A stretch of DNA of 50,089 nucleotides, from contig JARRON010000014.1 in assembly GCA_037383845.1 (NCBI GenBank), forward strand, positions 1-50,089, written 5' to 3'. Position numbers and translations under genes: made by a program. Origin of the DNA: JARRON01 sp037383845. GTDB lineage: Bacteria > Pseudomonadota > Gammaproteobacteria > Steroidobacterales > XN24. Below are positions 1-8,163 of the stretch, one piece after another. Within the stretch, counting starts at the first letter, position 1. Each line of letters opens with the position of its first letter. The notes below the pieces were generated by a model. It made no database searches, had not been told where the DNA came from, and worked only from the letters and a program-made list of their open reading frames with translations.

Positions 1-522
1 CAGGGAGTGGACGACCCGCTCCGTCTGCACGTCGACCAGGTGATTGACCGACTGGGCGAACAGCCGCGCCGACGGCCCTGCACGGAGTTCAGCCACCGCG
101 ATGGCCCAGAGCTCGTCCTGGATGTCCTCGCCCTCCCGGATAACGTCGTCGACGTTGTCCTGGTTCACGCGGATGCGTGTTTCCAGGTAGTCGGCGAGAA
201 GCGCACGGGCGCGTGCCGCCGACGCATCCTCAAGGAGGTCTGCCCGAAGCCAGGCGGTATGGATCGCGTTGGCTTCCTCCAGGAGGAGAGATTTCCGGTT
301 CTCGAACCTGGAGGTCGCCGTGCCGAAGTTGAACGCCAGCAGGAACGCGAGCAGTCCCAGGCAGGCGCCGGCGGCGGCGCCTACCGGACCCGCTTCCCTG
401 TCCGGATGGCGGAGCCGGTGGCGATTCCCCAGCCAGAAGCCCGCCAGGATGGATCCGAATACGAGGAGGCCCATCACGAGGGCACCCGCCCACATGGGCA
501 GCAGCGGAAGCGTCTGAAGCAT
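1..522 (-). CDS. DUF4239 (bestrophin-like) membrane protein, partial
   Basis: This frame reads leftward from an ATG at 522-520 and is still open at base 1, so 174 N-terminal residues are visible and the C-terminus lies outside the window. Residues ~10-30 form a hydrophobic segment (AGALVMGLLVFGSILAGFWL) and ~45-65 a second one (AAAGACLGLLAFLLAFNF). They are followed by a soluble helical stretch containing SRFENRKSLLLEEANAIHTA, typical of the DUF4239 'bestrophin-like' family. The biochemical role of that family is not established. The gene is divergent from the TIR-TPR gene, with a 280-base gap. Family assignment is by recognition of the motif pattern and is fairly confident; function is unknown. 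Confidence 0.72.
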   Translation of the reverse strand, partial: MLQTLPLLPMWAGALVMGLLVFGSILAGFWLGNRHRLRHPDREAGPVGAAAGACLGLLAFLLAFNFGTATSRFENRKSLLLEEANAIHTAWLRADLLEDASAARARALLADYLETRIRVNQDNVDDVIREGEDIQDELWAIAVAELRAGPSARLFAQSVNHLVDVQTERVVHSL

Positions 523-802
523 TGGGCACAGTCCTGCAGGGAGGCGGAGAGAGGCTATCGCCCGGGCCCCGTGTGTTCAAGCAGCGCAGCATTGAAGTTC
601 CGGATGGCTGGACATGGGGCCGCGGCGAGTGCTTTACGCAGATGCTGTTTTGCGCCGAAGCCAACAGGTCACCCGGGGACCGCGAAGAGGGTCTCAGGTG
701 CTGTCATCCGCGCCCTCCAGCGCATGCCCGTTCGACACCATCGGCGGGCTGTCGCATGATCTGCGCTCCCGTGTGAGACGGCCGTAGAGGCAGGGCAGCG
801 GC
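523..802. other. Divergent intergenic region, no gene seen
   Basis: These 280 bases lie between the divergent starts of the DUF4239 gene and the TIR-TPR gene. No convincing coding frame, tRNA or good sigma-70 promoter pair was found. A purine-rich AGGCAGGG (about 788-796) just before the ATG at 803 can serve as ribosome binding site for the TIR gene. Promoters for both genes should lie here but could not be assigned. Confidence 0.5.
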
Positions 803-2920
803 ATGGCCGAAGGCTATCGCTACGTGGCGTTCATCAGCTACAGCCACGCGGACGAACGGCTGAGTCGCTGGCTTCACCGGGCCCTGGAGACTTACCGGGT
901 CCCCGGTCGCCTTGTCGGCCAGCCGGCGCAACACGGGCCAGTTCCCGCCCGGCTGGCGCCCGTGTTCCGCGACCGGGACGAGCTCGCGGGCGGCGCCGAC
1001 CTCGGCAGCACCGTCACGGCGGCGCTGCAGGAATCCCGCCACCTCATCGTCATCTGCTCACCCGCCGCCGCGCGCTCCCGCTGGGTGGATGAGGAAGTAC
1101 GGGTCTTCAAGCGCATGGGCCGGGGCGATCGCATCCTCACGCTGATCGTCGACGGCGAGCCGAACGCGAGCGATCTCCCTGGCGAGGAAGACCGGGAGTG
1201 CTTCGTCCCTTCGCTGCGCTTCCACCTCGACGCCGACGGCGGCCTGTCGGACCGGCCGGCGGAGCCGGTCGCGGCGGACATGCGTCCCGGCAAGGACGGC
1301 AGGAGCAACGCCAGGCTCAAGCTGGTCGCCACGCTGCTCGGCGTCGGCCTCGACGAGCTCAAGCAGCGCGAGCACCGCCGGCAGCAGAAGCGCATGCTGG
1401 CCGTCACCGCCGCGTCCCTGGCCGGCGTGCTGGTGACCGGCGGGCTCGCCATCAATGCCTCACTCGCGCGCCAGGACGCCGTACGCAATCGCGACCGGGC
1501 CGAGGACCTCATCGGCTTCATGCTCGGCGACTTCCGGGAGGAACTCGAGCCGATCGGCCGGCTTGACGTGCTGAACCGGGTGGGTGACAAGGCGATGGCG
1601 TATTTCTCGTCCCTGGGCGAGCGCGACATCACCAACGAGTCGCTCCTGCGGCGCGCCGAGGCCCTGCGCCAGATCGGCGACGTGCGCCTGTCGCTCGGCG
1701 ACTACGACGCCGCGCTCGAGGCTTTCGGGGATTCTCTCGACCTGAGCCGGGAGCTGAGCGGCCGTTCCCCCGACAACCAGGACTGGCTGTTCGCGCTCGG
1801 CAACGCGTGGTTCTGGGTCGGCTACTCGCACTGGCAACGCGGCGATCTGGGCGCCGCCGTGGGTCCGATGAACGAATACCTGCACGCGGCGGAGCGGCTG
1901 GTGGCGCTGGCGCCCTTTAGGCTCGACTGGCAGCTCGAGCGAAGCTACGCGCTGGGCAACCTGGGCAGCCTCGCCGCCAAGCGCGGCGAACGCCGCGTCG
2001 CCATCGGTTACTTCGAGGCGAGCAACGCCATCGTCGAGGACCTGATCAAGGGTTCCCCCGGCGACCATGGTCTGCTCGCCTCACGGATCGAGAACACGTC
2101 CTGGCTGGGATCCACGTACGAAGGGCTGGGCGACCTGCGCGAGGCTCGCGAGCTGCACGGCCGCGCGCTTGACCTCACCGCCGAACTGCTGGCGCTGAAT
2201 CCGGACGACAGGCGGATACAGCGCGAGCAGGTGCTCCGGCAGGTCTTCTACGCTCGCGTGCTCCTGCTGATGGGCGAGACGGAGGAGGCGCGGCGGGTCA
2301 GCGGCGCCGCCCTCGAAGGCGCCCGGGTGCTGGCAGCCGCCGATCCGGACAACGCGCGCTGGCAGTGGCAGTTGGCCAGCGTGATGGAGCTCGAGTCACG
2401 GGTGCGGCGCGCTACCGGCCGCTGTGCGGCGGCCCTGGCCATGGCCGACGAAGGGCTGGCGGTGGCCGACGCACTGTCGAAGATGGCCGGAGAAATGGAC
2501 CTCGGCGACCTCACCCGGCTTCGGCTCCTCTCGGGCAGGGCAGCCTGCCTCATCGAGGAGGACCGCCTGGAGGCCGCCGAACTCGCCCTGGGTCCCCTGC
2601 TTGAGCTGTCCGGCGTGCCCGGCGACAAGGGCGTCAACGCGAGCCACTACGAGGCTGTCCTCGCCACCGGCCGCCACCTGGCCGGCCGGGTCCGGGCTGG
2701 CCAGGGACGGACCGAGGAGGCCGAAGAGTTTTGGACCGCCGGGCTGGCCCTGCTGGACCCCGCAGCGACCGACGCCGGGCACCGCGCGATTCGCGCCATG
2801 CTGCTGACCAGGCTCGGTCGGGACGAGCAAGCGAAGGAGGTTTCTATGGCGCTTTCGCGCCAGGGCTACGCGGAGCCTGAGTTCGTCCGGCTGATGGCAG
2901 CGCCAGGTCGCGGACGGTGA
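803..2920 (+). CDS. TIR domain - transmembrane - TPR protein
   Basis: The protein has 705 residues in three parts. Residues ~5-140 form a TIR_2-type domain: it opens with the TIR first strand (VAFISYSHAD), has FRDRDE at 55-60, and the helix SRWVDEEV at 92-99, whose Glu97/98 sits where bacterial TIR NADases carry the catalytic Glu. Residues ~198-217 form one transmembrane segment preceded by a basic stretch (REHRRQQKR). Residues ~270-690 are Ala/Leu-rich helical repeats of TPR type. An N-terminal TIR facing the cytoplasm with periplasmic repeats is the likely topology. Known TIR proteins act in NAD+ cleavage, antiphage defence or scaffolding; which applies here is not shown. Divergent from DUF4239 and beside tRNA-Leu. 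Confidence 0.85.
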   Translation: MAEGYRYVAFISYSHADERLSRWLHRALETYRVPGRLVGQPAQHGPVPARLAPVFRDRDELAGGADLGSTVTAALQESRHLIVICSPAAARSRWVDEEVRVFKRMGRGDRILTLIVDGEPNASDLPGEEDRECFVPSLRFHLDADGGLSDRPAEPVAADMRPGKDGRSNARLKLVATLLGVGLDELKQREHRRQQKRMLAVTAASLAGVLVTGGLAINASLARQDAVRNRDRAEDLIGFMLGDFREELEPIGRLDVLNRVGDKAMAYFSSLGERDITNESLLRRAEALRQIGDVRLSLGDYDAALEAFGDSLDLSRELSGRSPDNQDWLFALGNAWFWVGYSHWQRGDLGAAVGPMNEYLHAAERLVALAPFRLDWQLERSYALGNLGSLAAKRGERRVAIGYFEASNAIVEDLIKGSPGDHGLLASRIENTSWLGSTYEGLGDLREARELHGRALDLTAELLALNPDDRRIQREQVLRQVFYARVLLLMGETEEARRVSGAALEGARVLAAADPDNARWQWQLASVMELESRVRRATGRCAAALAMADEGLAVADALSKMAGEMDLGDLTRLRLLSGRAACLIEEDRLEAAELALGPLLELSGVPGDKGVNASHYEAVLATGRHLAGRVRAGQGRTEEAEEFWTAGLALLDPAATDAGHRAIRAMLLTRLGRDEQAKEVSMALSRQGYAEPEFVRLMAAPGRGR

Positions 2921-3131
2921 TCCTGGCTCTCACGACGCCTTGCGACGGAGCCCGGATGGACTGAGCGGCCCATACGGAGTCACCGGGCGCAGCGCGGCGC
3001 CGGTGCTCGCTGCGTCGATCACTCGTTATGCCGTGGGGAGCCGACACGGGGACCCGGCTGCGCGGGCCTGGGCGCGATCGGCGGGAGGGCGTCCTCTAGG
3101 CGGGACACCAACCATCCGGGGCGCTATTCGA
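2921..3131. other. Intergenic region between TIR-TPR gene and tRNA-Leu
   Basis: These 211 bases contain no credible gene. No copy of the tRNA 3' end, integrase fragment or T-tract terminator was recognised. If an island is inserted at tRNA-Leu, its att junction would lie at the right end of this stretch, next to base 3132. Confidence 0.4.
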
Positions 3132-3218
<87 letters not shown>

Positions 3219-3259
3219 AAGGCAGCTGCCCGGGAGGACCCCGGCGGCAGGAAGCGCGC

Positions 3260-3288
3260 AAGATACTCCCGGCGTGTATCCTTGTCAA
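3260..3288 (-). promoter_or_regulatory. Sigma-70 promoter for tRNA-Leu
   Basis: On the minus strand a perfect -35 TTGACA (3288-3283) is followed by a 17-bp spacer and -10 TATCTT (3265-3260). The discriminator just after it is GCGCGC-rich, as in stable-RNA promoters under stringent (ppGpp) control. The predicted start near 3253 leaves about 35 nt of leader before the tRNA. Nothing else in the window matches the consensus as well. Confidence 0.85.
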
Positions 3289-3329
3289 CGCGCCGAAACG
3301 GCCGAATCAAGCGATCTGAAAAGGGTTCC

Positions 3330-5588
3330 ATGAACGATAAAAAATCCCGCCGCGTACGCCGTGGCGGCGTACAGCGACGGCGGTCCGGGAAGGGCCGCTC
3401 CGACGCCCGCGAGTCCGTAGAAATCCCCTCCCGGGACGATGTCCTGGACGTGATGGAGGCGGCAGGCAAGCCGTTGTCAGCGAGCGCCATATTTGACCTG
3501 CTGGACGTTAACGGTGAAGCGGAACGCAACGCTTTGTCCGGCCGGCTCCGGGCAATGATCCGCGACGGCCAGCTCATTACCAATCGTCGCGGCCAGTACT
3601 GCCTGGTGGGCCACACGGCGGTGATCACGGGCACCGTCACGGGGCACCGGGACGGATACGGTTTCGTGGCGCCGGACGCCGGCGGCGACGACATCTATCT
3701 GCCGCCCCGGGAGATGCGGGAGATCATCCACGGCGACCGGGTGGCGGTACGCATCCGCCGGACGGACGACCGGGGCCGGTCTGAAGGCCGGCTCGTGGAG
3801 GTGCTGGAGCGGAACACCGACGAGGTGGTCGGGCGGTTCGTCACCGAGAGCGGGCTCGGGTTCGTGGTGCCTGACAACGCGCGCATCAGCCACACCGTGG
3901 TCATTCCCCCCGGCGCCAACCGCGGCGCCAGCCCCGGCGAGATCGTGGTGGCCGAACTGACGGAACAGCCCGGCCGGGGCACCCAGCCCATCGGGCGGGT
4001 GATCGAGGTGCTGGGAGAGGCCGGCGCACCGGGCGTGGAGACGGACATCGCCATCCGGGCCCACGGCCTGCCTTTCCGCTGGCCCGCCGAAGCCGAGACG
4101 GAGGCCGAGGCCTGGGGAGATCGCGTCCGGCCGTCCGCCAAGCAGGGACGGGAGGACCTGCGGGACCTTCCGCTGGTGACCATCGACGGCGCCGATGCCC
4201 GGGACTTCGACGATGCCGTCTGGTGCGAGCCCGACGGCAACGACTGGCGCCTGGTCGTCGCCATCGCTGATGTCTCCCACTACGTGCGGCCCGGGTCCGC
4301 CCTCGATGCGGAAGCCCGCAAGCGGGGCACGTCGGTCTACTTCTCGCGCCGTGTGATCCCCATGCTGCCCGAGGAGCTCTCGAACGGCCTGTGCTCGCTG
4401 AATCCCAGGGTGGACCGGCTCTGCATGGTCTGCGACATGCGCATCAGCGCCGGCGGCAAGGTTCGGAGTTCCCGCTTCTACGAGGGTGTCATGCGCTCGT
4501 CGGCCCGCCTGACCTATGACGAGGTGGCGGGCATCGTCGTGGAGGGTGACAAGGCGCTGCGGAAGCGCCACGGCAGGCTGGTCACCCACCTGGAGAACCT
4601 GCACCGGCTGTGGCGCGTGCTGGCGCGGGCCCGCCGCCGGCGGGGTGCCGTGGATTTCGACCTGCCAGAGGTCCAGATGATTTTCGACCGCGACGGGCGA
4701 GTGGCGCGTATCGAGCCCAGGGAGCGTAACGACGCCCACCGGATCATCGAGGAATGCATGATCGCCGCCAACGTGGAAGCGGCAAAATTCCTGGAGAAGC
4801 GCAAGGTGCCGGCGCTGTTCCGGGTCCATGCGCCGCCGGAAGAAGACAAGCTCCGGGAACTGAAGACATTCCTCTCGGCTTTCGGGATTTCCCTGCCCAC
4901 CCGGGAGCGCCTGGAGCCGAGACATCTCTCGGAGATTGTCCGGCAGGTGTCAGGCCGGCCGGACGCGACCCTCATCGAGACGGTCATCCTGCGGTCGATG
5001 CAGCAGGCGGTCTACCAGCCCGAGAACATCGGCCATTTCGGCCTCGCCCTGGAACGCTACACCCACTTTACGTCCCCCATCCGGCGCTATCCCGACCTGC
5101 TGGTCCACCGGGCCATCCGGCACGCCCTCCGGGGCGGGAAGTCGTCCGACTATGCCCACGATCGCGGGGACATGGAGGCCCTGGGCCGGCACTGTTCCGC
5201 CTGCGAGCGCCGCGCCGACGAGGCGACCCGGGAGGCCATGGACTGGCTGAAGTGCGAGTTCATGGAGGACAAGGTCGGGGAGGAATTCGACGTCGTCGTA
5301 ACCGGCGTCGTCGACTTCGGCCTCTTCGTGCAGATCCCCGAGTACCAGATCGACGGCCTCGTTCACGTCAGCTCCCTGGGCGGCGACTACTACCAGCGGG
5401 ACCCGGCCCACCACCGGCTGGTGGGTGAGCACACCGGGCGTGTCTTCCAGCTCACCGACAGGCTCCGGGTCCGGCTGGTCCGGGTGGACCTGGACGAACG
5501 CAAGATCGACTTCGAACTCGCGGAGCCGGAGGCGGCCGCCGCCGGCGACGGCAAGCGGAATCGGTCCCGGCGGCGGCGCAGCAAGTGA
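3330..5588 (+). CDS. rnr: Ribonuclease R
   Basis: RNase R is a 3'-to-5' exoribonuclease that degrades structured RNA and takes part in rRNA and tmRNA quality control. The 752-residue protein has a basic N-terminus, a winged-helix segment (~35-60, DDVLDVMEAAGKPLSASAIF), cold-shock/OB domains (~95-235), the RNB catalytic domain (~275-600) with the acidic metal site DARDFDDAV (289-297), an S1 domain (~645-730) and a basic tail (RNRSRRRRSK). The ATG at 3330 is preferred because AAAAGGG precedes it at good spacing. A TTG further upstream (3282) would fall inside the tRNA promoter. The stop overlaps the rlmB start, so the two are translationally coupled, as in other gammaproteobacteria. Confidence 0.97.
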   Translation: MNDKKSRRVRRGGVQRRRSGKGRSDARESVEIPSRDDVLDVMEAAGKPLSASAIFDLLDVNGEAERNALSGRLRAMIRDGQLITNRRGQYCLVGHTAVITGTVTGHRDGYGFVAPDAGGDDIYLPPREMREIIHGDRVAVRIRRTDDRGRSEGRLVEVLERNTDEVVGRFVTESGLGFVVPDNARISHTVVIPPGANRGASPGEIVVAELTEQPGRGTQPIGRVIEVLGEAGAPGVETDIAIRAHGLPFRWPAEAETEAEAWGDRVRPSAKQGREDLRDLPLVTIDGADARDFDDAVWCEPDGNDWRLVVAIADVSHYVRPGSALDAEARKRGTSVYFSRRVIPMLPEELSNGLCSLNPRVDRLCMVCDMRISAGGKVRSSRFYEGVMRSSARLTYDEVAGIVVEGDKALRKRHGRLVTHLENLHRLWRVLARARRRRGAVDFDLPEVQMIFDRDGRVARIEPRERNDAHRIIEECMIAANVEAAKFLEKRKVPALFRVHAPPEEDKLRELKTFLSAFGISLPTRERLEPRHLSEIVRQVSGRPDATLIETVILRSMQQAVYQPENIGHFGLALERYTHFTSPIRRYPDLLVHRAIRHALRGGKSSDYAHDRGDMEALGRHCSACERRADEATREAMDWLKCEFMEDKVGEEFDVVVTGVVDFGLFVQIPEYQIDGLVHVSSLGGDYYQRDPAHHRLVGEHTGRVFQLTDRLRVRLVRVDLDERKIDFELAEPEAAAAGDGKRNRSRRRRSK

Positions 5589-6346
5589 GCGGCGATTCCG
5601 GCATCTACGGCCTGCACGCGGTACTGTCGCTCCTGGAGGCAGCCCCGGAGCGCGTCCGCCAGCTGTGGGTCCAGGCCAGCCGGGAGAACGAGTCCCTGGG
5701 CCGGATACTCGAACTCGCCAGGGAGGCGGGCATACCCGTGGAGCGGGTGCGGCGCGAGTCCCTGGACCGCAAGGCCGGCGGGGGCCGGCACCAGGGCGTG
5801 GTGGCTTCCGCCGCCGAGCCGCCCGCGCTGGACGAGGCGGACCTGGCCGGGCTGCTGGATGCCCTGGACCGCCCGCCGCTGCTGCTGGTGCTGGACGGCG
5901 TACAGGATCCGCGCAACCTGGGCGCCTGCCTGCGGACGGCCGACGCCGCCGGCGTCGACGCGGTCATCGTGCCCCGCGACCGGGCCAGCGGCCTGACCGG
6001 AGCAGCCCGAAAGGCGGCGGCGGGCGCGGCGGAGACCGTCCCCCTGGTCAGGGTCGTGAACCTCGCCCGCTGCCTGCGGGCACTCAAGGAACGGGGTATC
6101 TGGGTGGTAGGTGCCGATGCGGGCAGCCGGGACACGATATTCGGGACCGACCTGGCCGGCCCTGTCGCGGTGGTGCTGGGCGCCGAGGGGTCGGGCCTGC
6201 GACGCCTCACCCGGGAGCACTGCGACCTGCTGGTCGCGTTGCCGATGCTGGGGCGGGTGGAGAGCCTGAACGTGGCCGTCACGGCGGGGATCGTCCTCTA
6301 CCACGCCCTGTCACAGCGCTTGCCGCGGGCGGCCCGCCCCGACTAG
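5585..6346 (+). CDS. rlmB: 23S rRNA (Gm2251) 2'-O-methyltransferase RlmB
   Basis: RlmB is a SpoU-family SAM-dependent enzyme that methylates G2251 in the peptidyl-transferase loop of 23S rRNA. The 253 residues match the family. An N-terminal RNA-binding substrate domain (GIYGLHAVLSLLE at the start) is followed by the trefoil-knot domain, with motif 1 (DPRNLGACLRTADAAGVDAV), motif 2 (VVLGAEGSGLRRL) and motif 3 (LPMLGRVESLNVAVTAGI). The GTG start at 5585 overlaps the rnr stop in a GTGA. The TAG stop (6344-6346) forms part of the likely -10 element of the next promoter. Confidence 0.97.
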   Translation: MSGDSGIYGLHAVLSLLEAAPERVRQLWVQASRENESLGRILELAREAGIPVERVRRESLDRKAGGGRHQGVVASAAEPPALDEADLAGLLDALDRPPLLLVLDGVQDPRNLGACLRTADAAGVDAVIVPRDRASGLTGAARKAAAGAAETVPLVRVVNLARCLRALKERGIWVVGADAGSRDTIFGTDLAGPVAVVLGAEGSGLRRLTREHCDLLVALPMLGRVESLNVAVTAGIVLYHALSQRLPRAARPD

Positions 6347-6349
6347 AAT
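6320..6349 (+). promoter_or_regulatory. Candidate promoter of the rpsF-rpsR-rplI operon
   Basis: TTGCCG (6320-6325) is followed by an 18-bp spacer and TAGAAT (6344-6349). The -10 includes the rlmB stop codon. A start near 6356 would give a leader of about 100 nt before rpsF, a usual length for a ribosomal-protein operon with autoregulation. Confidence 0.5.
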
Positions 6350-6357
6350 GGCGGGCT

Positions 6358-6383
6358 CGCCGGCGCTGCCAGCAGTGTCGGCG
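6358..6383 (+). promoter_or_regulatory. Leader hairpin before rpsF, possible S6:S18 autoregulatory site
   Basis: In the rpsF leader, CGCCG (6358-6362) pairs with CGGCG (6379-6383). After a 3x3 internal loop, CTG pairs with CAG around a CCAG loop. Many bacteria regulate rpsF-rpsR through an S6:S18-binding hairpin in this leader. The position fits, but the match to the known consensus with its bulged CCG could not be confirmed by eye. Confidence 0.3.
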
Positions 6384-6456
6384 GCAAACAGCCTGACTTC
6401 CCTGCCTCACCGTGCGTGCCGTGCGGGAGGCTCTTGACGAACCGAAGGGAGACGAC

Positions 6457-6957
6457 ATGCGGCACTATGAGATCGTGTTCCTGGTCCACCCGGACCAGAG
6501 CGAGCAGGTCCCTGCCATGATCGAACGCTATCGCGGGATGATCGAGGGCAACGGGGGCCACATCCACCGGCAGGAAGACTGGGGTCGGCGCCAGCTGGCC
6601 TTCCCGATCCAGAAAGTCCACAAGGCGCACTACGTGCTCCTCAACATCGAGTGCGACAAGAGCGCTCTCGACGAGCTTCTCGGGGCCTTCCGCTTCAACG
6701 ACGCCGTGCTGCGGCACCTGGTGATCAGCCGCAAGGAAGCGGTCACCGAGCCGTCCCCCATGGCGAAGTCCGAAGACGACAGCAAGGACCGGGGCGAAGA
6801 CCGCGAGGACAAGGGCCGCAGCCGGGACTCCGGCGACGACTCGAAGGGCTCGGACGACGACTCCGACGATGACTCTGACGAAGACGATTCGGAAGACGAG
6901 GACGACGAGGACGATTCGGACGACGAGAACGCTTCCCGGAAGTCCGCCAGCGCCTGA
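6457..6957 (+). CDS. rpsF: 30S ribosomal protein S6 with long acidic tail
   Basis: S6 binds S18 and 16S rRNA in the small-subunit platform. The core (residues 1-~100) is near-canonical: MRHYEIVFLVHPDQSEQV, EDWGRRQLAFPIQKVHKAHY and FRFNDAVLRHLV. The ATG at 6457 follows AAGGGAG, and the gene continues 166 residues against about 131 in E. coli. The excess is a C-terminal tail (~102-166) almost entirely of Asp, Glu, Ser, Lys and Arg, with DDDSDDDSDEDDSEDEDDED near the end. In E. coli RimK adds glutamates post-translationally to S6; here an acidic tail is encoded in the gene. First gene of rpsF-rpsR-DUF2232-rplI; priB is absent between rpsF and rpsR. Confidence 0.97.
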   Translation: MRHYEIVFLVHPDQSEQVPAMIERYRGMIEGNGGHIHRQEDWGRRQLAFPIQKVHKAHYVLLNIECDKSALDELLGAFRFNDAVLRHLVISRKEAVTEPSPMAKSEDDSKDRGEDREDKGRSRDSGDDSKGSDDDSDDDSDEDDSEDEDDEDDSDDENASRKSASA

Positions 6958-6981
6958 ACCTGATACCGGAGGATTTGACTG

Positions 6982-7206
6982 ATGGCACGCTATTTCCGAC
7001 GCCGCAAGTTCTGCCGCTTCACCGCGGACAACGTGAAGGAGATCGACTACAAGGATCTCGCCACGCTGAAGAACTACGTTACCGAGACCGGCAAGATCGT
7101 TCCCAGCCGGATCACGGGCACCCGTTCCAACTACCAGCGCCAGCTCGCCGTGGCCGTGAAGCGGGCACGTTACCTGGCGCTTTTGCCGTACACCGACCGG
7201 CACTGA
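6982..7206 (+). CDS. rpsR: 30S ribosomal protein S18
   Basis: This 74-residue S18 partners S6 in the 30S platform. It shows the typical start (ARYFRRRKFCRF), the central DLATLKNYVTETGKIVPSRI and the basic end (QLAVAVKRARYLALLPYTDR). The length equals the family norm of about 75. GGAGGA precedes the ATG at 6982, 24 bases after the rpsF stop, so the gene is in the same operon. Nothing is unusual in it. Confidence 0.98.
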   Translation: MARYFRRRKFCRFTADNVKEIDYKDLATLKNYVTETGKIVPSRITGTRSNYQRQLAVAVKRARYLALLPYTDRH

Positions 7207-7248
7207 CGGCCGGTCGGGCCGCGCCCCGGTTCATGCCGGAGCAGGCCG

Positions 7249-8115
7249 ATGCTGCAGTTCGCCCGCTGGGTCGCCGAACGCGATTACCGGGCCGCCCTCA
7301 TGGCGGCGGGCCTGGCCCTGTTGCCGCTGCTGGCCGTGGTCAGTTGCGCCGTGCTGGCGCTGGTCAGTCTCCAGAGGGGCGCCGCGGCCGGCTGGCGAAC
7401 CGCGGCCTTCGCCGCGGCGCTGCTGGCGCTGGTGGCCTGGTCGGCGGGCGTCCCGCCGGCTGCCGGGGTCATCCCGGCGCTGGCGGTCTGGCTGCCGTCG
7501 GTGGCGCTGGCGCAGGTCCTGAGCGCGACCGGATCTCTGTCCCTCGCGGCCAGGCTGGCCGCCGGGGGCGCGGTACTTCTTGCCGTGGCGTGGGCCGCCG
7601 CAGGGCCGGCGCCGGGGGATGCCTGGCGGGAAGCGGTGGCGACCATGGCGGAACAGTTCGCGGCCGGTACCGGCATTCCGCCCGGAGAGCTGGCTCAGCG
7701 GGTGCTCGACCTGGTGCCGGGCATCATGGCCGGCTCGGTGCTTCTGGCCTCCCTGCTGGGGCTGTTCCTGGGAATGTGGCTCCACGCCGGCCTGACCCGG
7801 CCCGGCGCCTTCGGTGAGGCTTTCCGCAGCCTGCAGCTCGGGCCGGTGATCGGGGCCGTGGGCGCCCTGGCGGCCGTGGCGGGGGTGGCCTCCGGTTCGC
7901 CGGTGGCCATCGCGGCAGCCATCCCTGCGGCCACGGCCCTCGGCATCCAGGGCCTGGCGACCCTCCACGGGCTGGCCCACGCGCGCGGATGGCACCGGGG
8001 CTGGCTGGTGGCGGCCTGGAGCGCGCTGTTCCTGGCGTCCCCCTGGGCCGCCTTCGGTTTCGCCCTGTACGGCACGGTGGACAGTTTTGTTGATTTCAGG
8101 CGCAGGCCTGCATAG
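7249..8115 (+). CDS. DUF2232 (YybS-like) membrane protein
   Basis: This is a 288-residue, very hydrophobic Ala/Leu/Gly-rich protein with about eight predicted membrane segments, including LALLPLLAVVSCAVLALVSL near residue 20 and AGSVLLASLLGLFLGMWLHA near 160. It lies between rpsR and rplI, the position where many proteobacteria carry a DUF2232 membrane protein. Gene position and topology support that family. Its biochemical role is not known; one can infer only co-transcription with ribosomal genes. The gap to rplI is 48 bases. No conserved catalytic motif was recognised. Confidence 0.75.
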   Translation: MLQFARWVAERDYRAALMAAGLALLPLLAVVSCAVLALVSLQRGAAAGWRTAAFAAALLALVAWSAGVPPAAGVIPALAVWLPSVALAQVLSATGSLSLAARLAAGGAVLLAVAWAAAGPAPGDAWREAVATMAEQFAAGTGIPPGELAQRVLDLVPGIMAGSVLLASLLGLFLGMWLHAGLTRPGAFGEAFRSLQLGPVIGAVGALAAVAGVASGSPVAIAAAIPAATALGIQGLATLHGLAHARGWHRGWLVAAWSALFLASPWAAFGFALYGTVDSFVDFRRRPA

Positions 8116-8163
8116 CTAGCGATTGCGAGCGGCTCGCGCCGCAAAGGAACTCGGAGAAAGACG

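Noticed and set aside
7..759. A 250-codon plus-strand frame at the window start
   Set aside because: The minus strand over 1-522 encodes a recognisable DUF4239 protein with membrane segments. The plus frame has a random-looking composition.
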